Shown one piece after another: positions 22,996 through 30,944 of a stretch of 64,000 bases of DNA; position 1 is the stretch's first letter; each line of letters opens with the position of its first letter. The position numbers were made by a program, and so were the translations under genes. The stretch lies in the IMG/VR virus record IMGVR_UViG_3300020056_002227, positions 1 to 64,000 of that record. One strand, given 5' to 3'. The notes under the pieces are model-generated. The model worked only from the letters and a program-made list of their open reading frames with translations. It did not search any database and was not told the origin of the DNA. Source of the stretch: a virus.

Positions 22996-24999
22996 TTACT
23001 TACCTGAATGATCTGCCCATAGATCAGCATCTGCTGTTGTTCGAGTCTTACCACCTGTGGCAAAACTATTAACTCTTGCAAGACCCCATTGAACTGGAGT
23101 GGTACCAGGTCTGTGCCCTGTTCTCCAAGCTGCAACACCACGGTCGAATACCTTTTTCAGAATATCGTATGCAATGCCGGTCTTTGCAGCCTTGTCCTTG
23201 AGAGATTTTTCTGGGTTACTCTCAAAGATAAATTCTACATCTTCTGCGAGGTTCATAATCTCATCCATGATATCCATTTCGGACTCATTGACGACCTTAC
23301 CGAATTCAGCTGCTTGTTTGGCCCACTTTTCTTTCCAAGCCTTATAGACCTTAAAACGGTTGTCGAATTTAACGCCACCTTTCGCAGCCATTAACATATG
23401 AGGTCTTTTACGAACCTTTTGATCTCCACGACTTGCTTCGAGTAAATCACCTATACTATTTTCAGCGCTTACAACCCATACTCTACCACCATTTTGTTCG
23501 GCAACAGAAAGCATATCATCTTTCTCACCAAGTGCAATGATCTTACGATCTACTACATGTGCGTATGTTGTAGCATCTGCACCGACCGAAGATTCACCCA
23601 CCTTAATTGTTTTGGCTTCACCATACATTTGCTTGAATCTTTTAGTATATTTGGATGGCTTAGTTTTCGCCTCTTTGTCGCCAGGCGCCGGCGTATATGC
23701 TTTTGGGTTGTCGTCATCCATCTTTGCTTTACGAGCAAAATGTGCCTCGCGATCATCTTTCTTATTTTTAGCTACACCTGTGTAATATTTGGAAGACTCC
23801 TCAACATCGATCTTCTTCGACATTCTTTCTTTCTCTGCCTTTTTAACATCGGGCAACTTTTTCTTCACCATATTCTTAATTTTGGTAGCAGAGATTTTCT
23901 TAATCTTCTTTTCGATTGCTTGTTTCTGCGACATAGAAAGGTCGGCGTAGTTCTTACCCTTTGCAAACTTATCTTTTAGAGCATTCTTTACTTGTTTTTC
24001 TGCCCGACCTATGAGCTTTTCTTTAGACGCCTTTTTCTTCATTGATCTTGCTCGGGCCCGTGCAATCTTCTTAGCATGCTTCTTCATTACGATTGCGCGC
24101 TTTCTACGTTGAGCCATATCCATGACCTCATCCAAGGTCATTTCTTCGGAATCTAAGTTTTCCATAACATAAATGTCCTTTGTCTTAAAGTGTTTCTGTG
24201 CTTGCTTGGCAATATCAGATAATTTACCATTACCCGAAAATACTTCATCATCGGAAGGTTCACCCATAGCTTTAGTGGTAAAGAACCAACCACCACTACC
24301 AGAAGCCTTCTTGCCATGAGATCTCATATAGCGATCGTGTTTTACACCTTCGTTAATATCTTCGTCGATACCCATACCGTCCCTCACTGCATCGAATACC
24401 TGTTTTGCTTTTGATTGTAATTTTTTGGGAAGACCCTTTTTAAATGTATTGAGATCATTATCTGCCGCTAGTGCTCTCATCTTAGAGGCTGACATACCAG
24501 ATACGTCATCAGCATCTGGATCTCTTTCACCAGCAGACACGACCTCAATCGAATTAAATTTGTAATCTCGACCGTTATACTTATTCAATAAGGAATTGAA
24601 TTCACTCACACGATCAGATCCAACTACAAGAACCATATTCTTAAATTGCTTTGATAATTGAGCCGCAACTTGAATGATTGTCTTTGCTGTAGATTTTATA
24701 ACGATCTTGCCAAATGCTGCTTGAGCAAATTTGACTTTATCATCGTATGAAAGAGGATTTTTCTTCGGATCTGAAGAGTGGGATAAAAAGATCATGGGTG
24801 TTGCACCACGTTCTTTTGCAACCGAAGCAACCTTCTGGGCAAGTTTTTCATGGCCAGAGGTGACTGGATTCATTCTACCCCAAGACACGACGACCGTATC
24901 TTTCACGGCCTCGTCCAATACTGGCTTAGTGTTAATGAACTTTGAGGCATTAACGCCTTTTTCTTTGGAAACTTTCTTTTTCTTAGTCTTCGGTTCCAT
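22996..24999 (-). CDS. Cytidylyltransferase-like fusion protein with DUF5824-like end
   Basis: 667 residues. Residues 35-200 are a nucleotidyltransferase: V-V-V-S-W-G-R-M-N-P-V-T-S-G-H-E-K-L (HxGH variant, second His kept, first replaced by Asn), V-V-G-S-D-R-V and S-G-M-S-A-S-K-M-R (ISSTxxR-like). A strongly basic helical section follows (about 280-400), then an acidic/basic linker, and a C-terminal A-A-W-R-T-G-H-R-P-G-T-T-P domain of the DUF5824 type. The reaction is unknown; the family usually transfers CMP or AMP. Late promoter 40 bp upstream. Confidence 0.75.
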   Translation of the reverse strand: MEPKTKKKKVSKEKGVNASKFINTKPVLDEAVKDTVVVSWGRMNPVTSGHEKLAQKVASVAKERGATPMIFLSHSSDPKKNPLSYDDKVKFAQAAFGKIVIKSTAKTIIQVAAQLSKQFKNMVLVVGSDRVSEFNSLLNKYNGRDYKFNSIEVVSAGERDPDADDVSGMSASKMRALAADNDLNTFKKGLPKKLQSKAKQVFDAVRDGMGIDEDINEGVKHDRYMRSHGKKASGSGGWFFTTKAMGEPSDDEVFSGNGKLSDIAKQAQKHFKTKDIYVMENLDSEEMTLDEVMDMAQRRKRAIVMKKHAKKIARARARSMKKKASKEKLIGRAEKQVKNALKDKFAKGKNYADLSMSQKQAIEKKIKKISATKIKNMVKKKLPDVKKAEKERMSKKIDVEESSKYYTGVAKNKKDDREAHFARKAKMDDDNPKAYTPAPGDKEAKTKPSKYTKRFKQMYGEAKTIKVGESSVGADATTYAHVVDRKIIALGEKDDMLSVAEQNGGRVWVVSAENSIGDLLEASRGDQKVRKRPHMLMAAKGGVKFDNRFKVYKAWKEKWAKQAAEFGKVVNESEMDIMDEIMNLAEDVEFIFESNPEKSLKDKAAKTGIAYDILKKVFDRGVAAWRTGHRPGTTPVQWGLARVNSFATGGKTRTTADADLWADHSGK

Positions 25000-25039
25000 T
25001 CTTTCCCTAGACCTTATTAATAAAGTGATTTGACTCTAC

Positions 25040-25047
25040 TATTTATA
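25040..25047 (-). promoter_or_regulatory. T4-type late promoter
   Basis: TATAAATA on the minus strand, 41 bp before the ATG of the nucleotidyltransferase fusion. It is the likely late start for the block from 24999 down to about 18 kb. Confidence 0.75.
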
Positions 25048-25054
25048 ATAAAAC

Positions 25055-25798
25055 TCATTTTCGGGAAGAATTGACTACTGGGTGGTGTCTAGCACCATCC
25101 CCAGTATAGTAATCACCGAAAGATGCAATCCAATTATAATTCATTACGGAGGAATTTTCCCATATGGTAGAATCACGAACCCAACCTATTGCGGGTAGTG
25201 GATCCATAATTGCCATCGGAACCTCTGTAAAATGTTTTCTACTGCCGAGGAAATACATATTGTCGATAGCAGACCTGACACCATATTTTTCAATTTCATT
25301 TAACATATCTTCTGCCGTATGCCAGGTTATTGCATATGCGTGAGCACCTTCATGACAATGAATTCTTCGTAGATATCTTGGTTTACCAGCGGCAACATGA
25401 TCGAATTTATCTGGATCTGGTGCCTTATAACCAAGAACAATAATCTCACCATTTCTGATAGGTACAGGTCTGGGGTCATGTAACATTAATGCATCGTGTT
25501 CAAGGATAACAGCACATTCTTTATTGTCGCGAATCTTTTTCCAAATCTTAGCATGACCAGCAGTACAATTCTGAGCTGCCTGTACGAAATTGGTTCGATT
25601 AATGTGTCTCTTTAAACCAATCGAATTCCATGCTGCATTTGGATCTACCTGATAGAATCCTTCAAAGTATTCCCACGGCAATCCTACTTCATCACAAGAA
25701 TCTGCGGCAGTCTTCGCATACGCATAAGATGTCTCAGTTGGAATTCTGAGAATATATGCTTTTTCAATTATACTGGTACCTCTATCTACTTCGCTCAT
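25055..25798 (-). CDS. Glycosyltransferase, GT25-like
   Basis: 247 residues: A-Y-I-L-R-I-P at the N-terminus, N-C-T-A-G-H-A-K-I-W-K near 78-88 and C-A-V-I-L-E-H-D-A-L-M near 94-104, the arrangement of GT25 (LPS beta-1,4-galactosyltransferase type) enzymes, with Glu-x-Asp at the sugar-nucleotide site. H-A-Y-A-I-T-W near 150 also fits. Start overlaps the stop of the sulfotransferase gene. First of six consecutive glycan-modifying genes. Confidence 0.82.
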   Translation of the reverse strand: MSEVDRGTSIIEKAYILRIPTETSYAYAKTAADSCDEVGLPWEYFEGFYQVDPNAAWNSIGLKRHINRTNFVQAAQNCTAGHAKIWKKIRDNKECAVILEHDALMLHDPRPVPIRNGEIIVLGYKAPDPDKFDHVAAGKPRYLRRIHCHEGAHAYAITWHTAEDMLNEIEKYGVRSAIDNMYFLGSRKHFTEVPMAIMDPLPAIGWVRDSTIWENSSVMNYNWIASFGDYYTGDGARHHPVVNSSRK

Positions 25799-26463
25799 GA
25801 TAATTCCAACCCTGTTTCCAATTCAATAATTTTTTCGAAATCTTTTTCGTAGTATTTTCTTACAGCATCTAGTGTTTTCTGGTCATACCATTTATCAATC
25901 AAATTTACTTGTTGTGGTGTAAAACCAGATTTAAATTTTTGTAATGAATTCTGTGGTATCACATTATTCTGTTTTGCGAATGAATCAACATATCTATCTA
26001 ATTTATTATAGAGCCAATATTCACCGTAATCGTATCCATATACTCGTGGGTATTCTGTCTGAAGAATTTTATTTGATGGATCTGAAGCGTGGTACCCATT
26101 TTTAAATATAGACCTAAATTCTTCTATGCTGGGTGTTTCAACTCTCTTCAAAAAGAAGTACAGGCTCAATTGTCTCATTAACGGATCACGAATAACTGTT
26201 ATGATTCGCTTGCGTTCCAAATCCGTGGGTGGTAACATTCGATTCTGAACTAATTCTTCAAGAGTTAGGTGAATATACCGATACTTATCTGCGTATTTGT
26301 ATACGAGTTCTCTTGGTATGTTATTCATAGGCAGACCACAATCATTCACATCTGTCCATTTATCGCCCATATCACAAAAATTTCGTACAAAAAATTCTGC
26401 AAGGCTAGAGCTTGCGTTCTTAGGGACTCTCAAAAATACGAAATTATATTTTTCACATATTAC
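25795..26463 (-). CDS. Sulfotransferase family 2-like
   Basis: 222 residues from ATG 26463, chosen because GAGGTGATA places a ribosome site 6 nt upstream. 5'-phosphosulfate loop F-L-R-V-P-K-N-A-S-S-S near the start and 3'-phosphate motif V-I-R-D-P-L-M-R-Q-L near 108-117. Uses PAPS to sulfate a carbohydrate hydroxyl. In a phage it probably modifies surface polysaccharide. Embedded in the glycosyltransferase island. Confidence 0.85.
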   Translation of the reverse strand, partial: VICEKYNFVFLRVPKNASSSLAEFFVRNFCDMGDKWTDVNDCGLPMNNIPRELVYKYADKYRYIHLTLEELVQNRMLPPTDLERKRIITVIRDPLMRQLSLYFFLKRVETPSIEEFRSIFKNGYHASDPSNKILQTEYPRVYGYDYGEYWLYNKLDRYVDSFAKQNNVIPQNSLQKFKSGFTPQQVNLIDKWYDQKTLDAVRKYYEKDFEKIIELETGLELS

Positions 26464-26468
26464 CATTA

Positions 26469-27020
26469 TCACCTCATCTTCGTCATAGAGGGCGACTGTA
26501 TGGCCCTCGTCATGCACGAATCACTATCAAATCGGACCTCACCAAAGAGATAGGTCTGCAATCCATTAATCTTATCAGTATTTTTATTTATCATGTCATT
26601 AAATGACAGCGTATATGTATCAGGCTGAATGGTCCATTTCAAAATTTCATCTAATTCTAATCTAGGCATTTTTCTGCCAGTGTGCTCATTCCAGCGATTA
26701 AAAGATTCCCGAATCTCAGCGGGATTTCTGATCAAAATAATCTTTTTAAATCCTTCTAATAAGGTATGACGATGTGTATTATAACCAACATGAGACACAG
26801 CAAAATGACCGTCTTTTACATAACCAATGGAATCTTTAAATTTAATCTTTCGTGTAAAAAGGCCGGGGTCTTTCTTTGCCTCTTCGATTCTGTTTGCACG
26901 ATATTTCTGAAAACTATTCGCATTTAAATGCATGTAACTCTGGACGATACCAAGTTCGACCAGAAGATTACTGCACAGATATGTTCCTGCCTTGGGCATG
27001 CTAATAATTATAGTCTTCAT
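26469..27020 (-). CDS. Sulfotransferase-like protein
   Basis: 183 residues: I-I-I-S-M-P-K-A-G-T-Y-L-C-S-N at 4-18 (PAPS 5' loop) and I-I-L-I-R-N-P-A-E-I-R-E-S-F-N (3' loop) near 95-108. Shorter than full-length enzymes, with a low-complexity end. A strong promoter sits only 9 bp upstream of the ATG, implying a leaderless transcript. Likely acts on the same glycan as its neighbour. Confidence 0.8.
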   Translation of the reverse strand: MKTIIISMPKAGTYLCSNLLVELGIVQSYMHLNANSFQKYRANRIEEAKKDPGLFTRKIKFKDSIGYVKDGHFAVSHVGYNTHRHTLLEGFKKIILIRNPAEIRESFNRWNEHTGRKMPRLELDEILKWTIQPDTYTLSFNDMINKNTDKINGLQTYLFGEVRFDSDSCMTRAIQSPSMTKMR

Positions 27021-27504
27021 GGTGTTCTATTATAATCCATTTATTCTGTATTGTCAACTCAGAATTCATCGGTGCGTGAATTGTTGTTGGTGTATCGATC
27101 AGTTGATTCCAGTATACCAACCACTCGTCATTAAGTTTTGCTTGTCGTGCTTGCTGAACCCAACCAGATTTATTAAAGACCCTATCAGTAGTTGAATCCC
27201 ATACATCCGAGAATAATAGGTCGAATCCGTACATATGGAACTCTGTATAACCAGAATTTCTCAAATGGTGATAAGCATTATGTCCGGTATTCCATGCGAC
27301 ATTGATGCCGTTCTTTTGAGACATGAATGGCTTTTCTAATATATGAAGTTTGGGATTACCTTGCAAGCGATTGATTACTTTCTTATCACTGGCAAAGATA
27401 ACATCAACGTCAAAATCTGTAATATTAAATCCAGCCTTGAACCCTTCAATATCTTCCGTATAGAATCGATTCGATGGTCCATTGCCTAATAGTATTGCCT
27501 TCAT
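27001..27504 (-). CDS. Rossmann-like protein of glycan island (DUF115-like)
   Basis: 167 residues beginning M-K-A-I-L-L-G-N-G-P-S-N-R, with F-N-I-T-D-F-D-V-D-V-I-F-A-S-D-K and F-H-M-Y-G-F-D-L-L-F. The N-G-P-S and A-S-D elements resemble DUF115/Maf-type and sialyltransferase-like proteins that handle nucleotide sugars. Exact reaction not assignable. Overlaps both neighbours by a few bases. Confidence 0.65.
   Translation of the reverse strand: MKAILLGNGPSNRFYTEDIEGFKAGFNITDFDVDVIFASDKKVINRLQGNPKLHILEKPFMSQKNGINVAWNTGHNAYHHLRNSGYTEFHMYGFDLLFSDVWDSTTDRVFNKSGWVQQARQAKLNDEWLVYWNQLIDTPTTIHAPMNSELTIQNKWIIIEHHEDYNY
27029..27057 (-). promoter_or_regulatory. Sigma70-type promoter inside a gene, leaderless configuration
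   Basis: Minus strand TTGACA (27057..27052), 17 bp, TATAAT (27034..27029): full consensus. It lies inside the 3' end of the 27001..27504 gene, and the ATG of the next gene is at 27020, so the transcript would start within about 2-3 nt of the start codon. Confidence 0.75.
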
Positions 27505-28034
27505 ACCAATAGATCATAGCCCGTTTTACGAATGCCCCGTCCAGTTGTTTTTACTACAGTCGGAATATTACCCCTGCGAGCATCGATAATTTTCACCCAT
27601 TCATCATGGTCTTTAAGAGTACAGTGAGCGTTTTCTCCATTGGGAAGAATTGCTTTTGCTGGTGCCGTTGCAATACTAAAATAGACCAATTTCTCTGCGT
27701 AACTAAAAATTTCATCGATGACACCATACACAAATTCTTCGGGTATGTGTTCTAATACATCGGTGTTGATAACGCAATCAAATTTACCAATCGGCTTTTT
27801 ATTCCATTCGTTTACACCCGGGTCATATTTCCAGAGTTGCTCAAGATTCCAGTATTGGTGAAGAAGGTGAGGAGCCTGATATTGGGTTCCATGACCGCAA
27901 CCATAATCAAGTAATGATCGACACTCAAATTTTTCTAGCATCTCTTTGATGTCATCCTTGCATCTTATTACCGGATCATTATTTTCATAACCGCCGTTGT
28001 CGTAAAATTGTCTATATTGGTCTAGGTATTTCAT
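27501..28034 (-). CDS. Class I SAM-dependent methyltransferase
   Basis: 177 residues: motif I L-L-D-Y-G-C-G-H-G-T near 40-49, D-C-V-I-N-T-D-V-L-E-H-I at about 86-97 and K-L-V-Y-F-S-I. The N-terminus Y-D-N-G-G-Y-E-N-N-D-P-V resembles phage small-molecule or sugar methyltransferases. Target unknown. ATGA overlaps on both sides show it is one operon with the glycosyltransferases. Confidence 0.82.
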   Translation of the reverse strand: MKYLDQYRQFYDNGGYENNDPVIRCKDDIKEMLEKFECRSLLDYGCGHGTQYQAPHLLHQYWNLEQLWKYDPGVNEWNKKPIGKFDCVINTDVLEHIPEEFVYGVIDEIFSYAEKLVYFSIATAPAKAILPNGENAHCTLKDHDEWVKIIDARRGNIPTVVKTTGRGIRKTGYDLLV

Positions 28035-28744
28035 TTTAATATCCTTTCATCTTCAAAATCGTCTTTCATTTTGGCTTTGTGATCCCTGTGGTAATGAATC
28101 AGACTTGCATCGAAACGTTTTTCAGTTGGGTTCAACCCCAAATGATAGTTAAATTTGACTGGGAGGGGTGAGTGTTTACCTTCGTGCATAATAAATGTGT
28201 TCAAAATACCTTGATCGAAACCACCCATTTGATTTTCAAGTGCAGTTCTTTTCTTATCTCTTTCTTCTATTGTTTTTGTGAATTCAAACATCTTTCTATA
28301 CATTGACCGTGGAAATACTACAACACCAGAATTAATATGACCATATTCGGCAAACCAATTTAGACCAGGTTTATTTTTCCATCGATTTGTCGACATCATC
28401 CACCAGGCAGATATTGCATATGGATTGCAATGTGGGAATAGATTTTCTGCGGTCGTAGTAGCCATAATATCACTATCGATGAAACAAAGATAGTCAAAAT
28501 TATGAAACCATTTGTGAGTGCCTTCATCCATGAATGGTAGAAAGATACCATAGAACGGAGGAATATCATTGGGTAATTTAGAATCGAAAAATTCGTATTC
28601 AGCACCTATTCTCTTTGCATATGCTGAGATGGAAGTGCGAGACATATTATGATACCCAGTACCGGTCTTTACATAAGCACCAGGTCTGGTTTTTCGTAGG
28701 ACTTCTTGCGAGGGATCTCTGTAATATTGATAAATTAAATTCAT
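28031..28744 (-). CDS. Glycosyltransferase, GT8-like
   Basis: 237 residues: Y-L-C-F-I-D-S-D-I-M-A near 85-95 (DxD metal motif), Y-G-H-I-N-S-G-V-V-V-F-P near 133-144 and G-G-F-D-Q-G-I-L-N-T near 175-184, the GT8 order. Transfers a hexose from a nucleotide-sugar donor. No ribosome site before the ATG; a 17-codon ORF with a strong site lies just upstream. Confidence 0.78.
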   Translation of the reverse strand: MNLIYQYYRDPSQEVLRKTRPGAYVKTGTGYHNMSRTSISAYAKRIGAEYEFFDSKLPNDIPPFYGIFLPFMDEGTHKWFHNFDYLCFIDSDIMATTTAENLFPHCNPYAISAWWMMSTNRWKNKPGLNWFAEYGHINSGVVVFPRSMYRKMFEFTKTIEERDKKRTALENQMGGFDQGILNTFIMHEGKHSPLPVKFNYHLGLNPTEKRFDASLIHYHRDHKAKMKDDFEDERILK

Positions 28745-28764
28745 AATAAAAAAATTTTGTTAGA

Positions 28765-28818
28765 CTAGCAAATCATTATCCACCAACAATAAATCAAAGG
28801 CAGCTGTGATAAATCCAT
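28765..28818 (-). CDS. Possible 17-residue leader peptide
   Basis: ATG 28818 follows TTGGAGAAC by 6 nt, a better ribosome site than the one of the gene below, and encodes M-D-L-S-Q-L-P-L-I-Y-C-W-W-I-M-I-C then stop, 20 nt before the GT8-like ATG. It may allow ribosome re-initiation or be an unused chance ORF. Confidence 0.3.
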   Translation of the reverse strand: MDLSQLPLIYCWWIMIC

Positions 28819-28856
28819 AATATAGTTCTCCAATTATTTCATATATTGTAATCTAT

Positions 28857-29708
28857 TTATGCAGGATTATCTACTAGTATAATATCAAAAGAAGATGAAA
28901 TAACTGAACCAGTATCACCAGTTCCTCTCACTTCAATATCAGTTTTTTCCGGAAAACGTAAGGGAATTGAATAATTCTGAGTAGTATATCCACCTACGAT
29001 ATCAACAATATCCTTTGTTCTAAATGGTGAACCACCATCTAGTTCTCTTGCTTTTAAAGTAACTGTGACAGCATTATTCATTGGTGCTACACCGATGTTC
29101 CAAGTAGTGAGATAACCAGTTTTTCCAGCTGGTATTGTATAAAGTGCAAGTTGAGTTTGACCCAAACCAGTAGTTGTCCCGCTACCAATAACGCCAATAT
29201 CAGCAAGAACTGTACCACCTCCAGACGCTGCGGTGGATATAAGAACATTACCATCATTTGCCGCTAACACCCCAGCGGTTGCAACAAATGCTCTATAAAC
29301 TCTTAGGAATGAAGCAGTAGAAGCTGCACCATTTACAGTAATCGTTTCTTCAATTTCATTAAAATCATTATCTAAACCTAGAACAGTAACCGTGTGAGCA
29401 CCATCGTTGCCAGGGCCATCGTCACTGCTTGCGCTATATGCATAAATTGTACTATCAGAACCAACATCAAGATATTGATAAAGTCCTCCGTGCATCCAAA
29501 TAGTTTCTGGTATATTTCCTACATTTGGATTTCTACCAAACTTATGTATTGCACTATACCCATCAACGAGTCCAGCTGCAATAGGAATATTCGATGCAAC
29601 ACCAAACGAATTGATAAGATTACCATCTTTATCTGCCAGCAAAAATGCTTCAAATAAAGTTTTATTATCTTGTAGATAAGCTTGGTTGTTTTTATTCCAA
29701 ATAGCCAT
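28857..29708 (-). CDS. Virion structural protein (beta-rich, 283 aa)
   Basis: Starts M-A-I-W-N-K-N-N-Q-A and has the segments L-L-A-D-K-D-G-N-L-I-N-S-F-G, I-H-K-F-G-R-N-P-N-V-G and E-T-I-W-M-H-G-G-L, repeated in many marine phage structural proteins. The rest is Gly/Thr/Val-rich beta structure with no Cys. Probably a capsid-surface or tail-associated protein. Follows two enzymes under the late promoter at 31986..31993. Confidence 0.72.
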   Translation of the reverse strand: MAIWNKNNQAYLQDNKTLFEAFLLADKDGNLINSFGVASNIPIAAGLVDGYSAIHKFGRNPNVGNIPETIWMHGGLYQYLDVGSDSTIYAYSASSDDGPGNDGAHTVTVLGLDNDFNEIEETITVNGAASTASFLRVYRAFVATAGVLAANDGNVLISTAASGGGTVLADIGVIGSGTTTGLGQTQLALYTIPAGKTGYLTTWNIGVAPMNNAVTVTLKARELDGGSPFRTKDIVDIVGGYTTQNYSIPLRFPEKTDIEVRGTGDTGSVISSSFDIILVDNPA

Positions 29709-30944
29709 TTACTTTTGCCAGCCTTTAATGTATTCTGTTGAGAAATTGGCCTTACTGAATTCGAGTCGATCAACCAATTTGAGAGAACCTTTACCCAAAT
29801 GATCGATTGCAACAAACCCTTCTTGACCAGTTGCTACAAATCCTGTTTTGGTTTTAAGTAAAGTGGTTAGACCTTCAACGGTATTAAGTTTATTGATTAC
29901 CATGTGCTTTGCATCGACCATTAGATTATATAGGGTGAACACTTTTTCAAGTTCTTTCAGATTGCGCTTGGTAAAAATGGAAAGCGCTGCATCTCGTGCT
30001 TTAATTTGTGTATCTTTCCCTCGCTGTGATTTTTTACTGTCGATTTGAGCTTGATAGTAATCTTCAAGTTCTCGTTGAAGTTCGATGACAAATCCTGCGG
30101 CATCCCCGATGCGGGTTCCCTCGCGGACTTTCTTATTAATAAAGACATTCAATCTCGCATTTAGTGGATCAACACTCAAACTGTTCAACACTTTGGCATT
30201 AATCGTTCTAAACAATCTACCTGCCTGAGAGAGAAGTTCTGTCAATTCTGCTGTTTCTTGTTTTGTAAATGTAGCTGTACCAGCACGATCTTCGAAAGTA
30301 GCATCTACTGCCCAGACGGAGGATGTTGCTTTGAGACCTGGGACAATCTTCTTTCCAAAACTTGCTTGCATTGATTCAAAGTCTGCTCCTCGGTATGTTG
30401 TGTGCCAAACCACACCGATTTTGGATCTTTTGATTTGACGAGCAAGTTCGCTTTTTGCTGGTATCGCGTAAACAATCGTATTAGGATGGAAAGTAATATA
30501 CGATTCTCCATCAATAGTTTCCGTTTGTAAATCTTCTGACGTATAGAGGAAATCACCTTGTATTACTCCTTCACTAATTCCGAGTTTCGAAAACTCAGCA
30601 AGGGCGACCTTGAATTTAGCATTCAGATCACCCGACAAATCATTATCAATCTCTGCGTCTGTCTTATAAATTTTTGGATTTTTATTGAACACACCTTTCT
30701 TTGCAACAAAGAATTTCCCATCAGTAGGATCAATTCCAGCAAAGATAGCCGGAGCTCCATCCCATTTGACGGTAACCGTTACAGGTGCAGAAGCATTACC
30801 TGACAGCATATCGCGTAATGCACGTAAATGGTTAATGACGTTTCGAGTTCCCTTTACTCCGCCATCAATAACTGAGTCTTCAAGGTGCGTCATATGCAGG
30901 TTCTTGCCTGCAGCTTCTTCTAGGTATTTTTTAAATCGTATCAT
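29709..30944 (-). CDS. Nucleotidyltransferase/ligase-like protein (DUF6267-type)
   Basis: 411 residues. N-terminus M-I-R-F-K-K-Y-L-E-E-A-A resembles a capsid-targeting signal. Then T-H-L-E-D-S-V-I-D-G-G-V at 19-30 and V-K-W-D-G-A-P-A-I-F at 59-68, which looks like the K-x-D-G motif I of the ligase/adenylyltransferase superfamily, followed by F-F-V-A-K-K-G-V-F, V-I-Q-G-D-F-L-Y and V-V-W-H-T-T-Y. Family role unknown. Late gene by position, so perhaps packaged in the head. Confidence 0.7.
   Translation of the reverse strand: MIRFKKYLEEAAGKNLHMTHLEDSVIDGGVKGTRNVINHLRALRDMLSGNASAPVTVTVKWDGAPAIFAGIDPTDGKFFVAKKGVFNKNPKIYKTDAEIDNDLSGDLNAKFKVALAEFSKLGISEGVIQGDFLYTSEDLQTETIDGESYITFHPNTIVYAIPAKSELARQIKRSKIGVVWHTTYRGADFESMQASFGKKIVPGLKATSSVWAVDATFEDRAGTATFTKQETAELTELLSQAGRLFRTINAKVLNSLSVDPLNARLNVFINKKVREGTRIGDAAGFVIELQRELEDYYQAQIDSKKSQRGKDTQIKARDAALSIFTKRNLKELEKVFTLYNLMVDAKHMVINKLNTVEGLTTLLKTKTGFVATGQEGFVAIDHLGKGSLKLVDRLEFSKANFSTEYIKGWQK

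Noticed and set aside
23494-23979. 161-codon open frame on the plus strand
   Set aside because: Antisense to a Lys-rich part of the nucleotidyltransferase fusion; Phe/Leu/Cys-rich translation typical of shadow frames.
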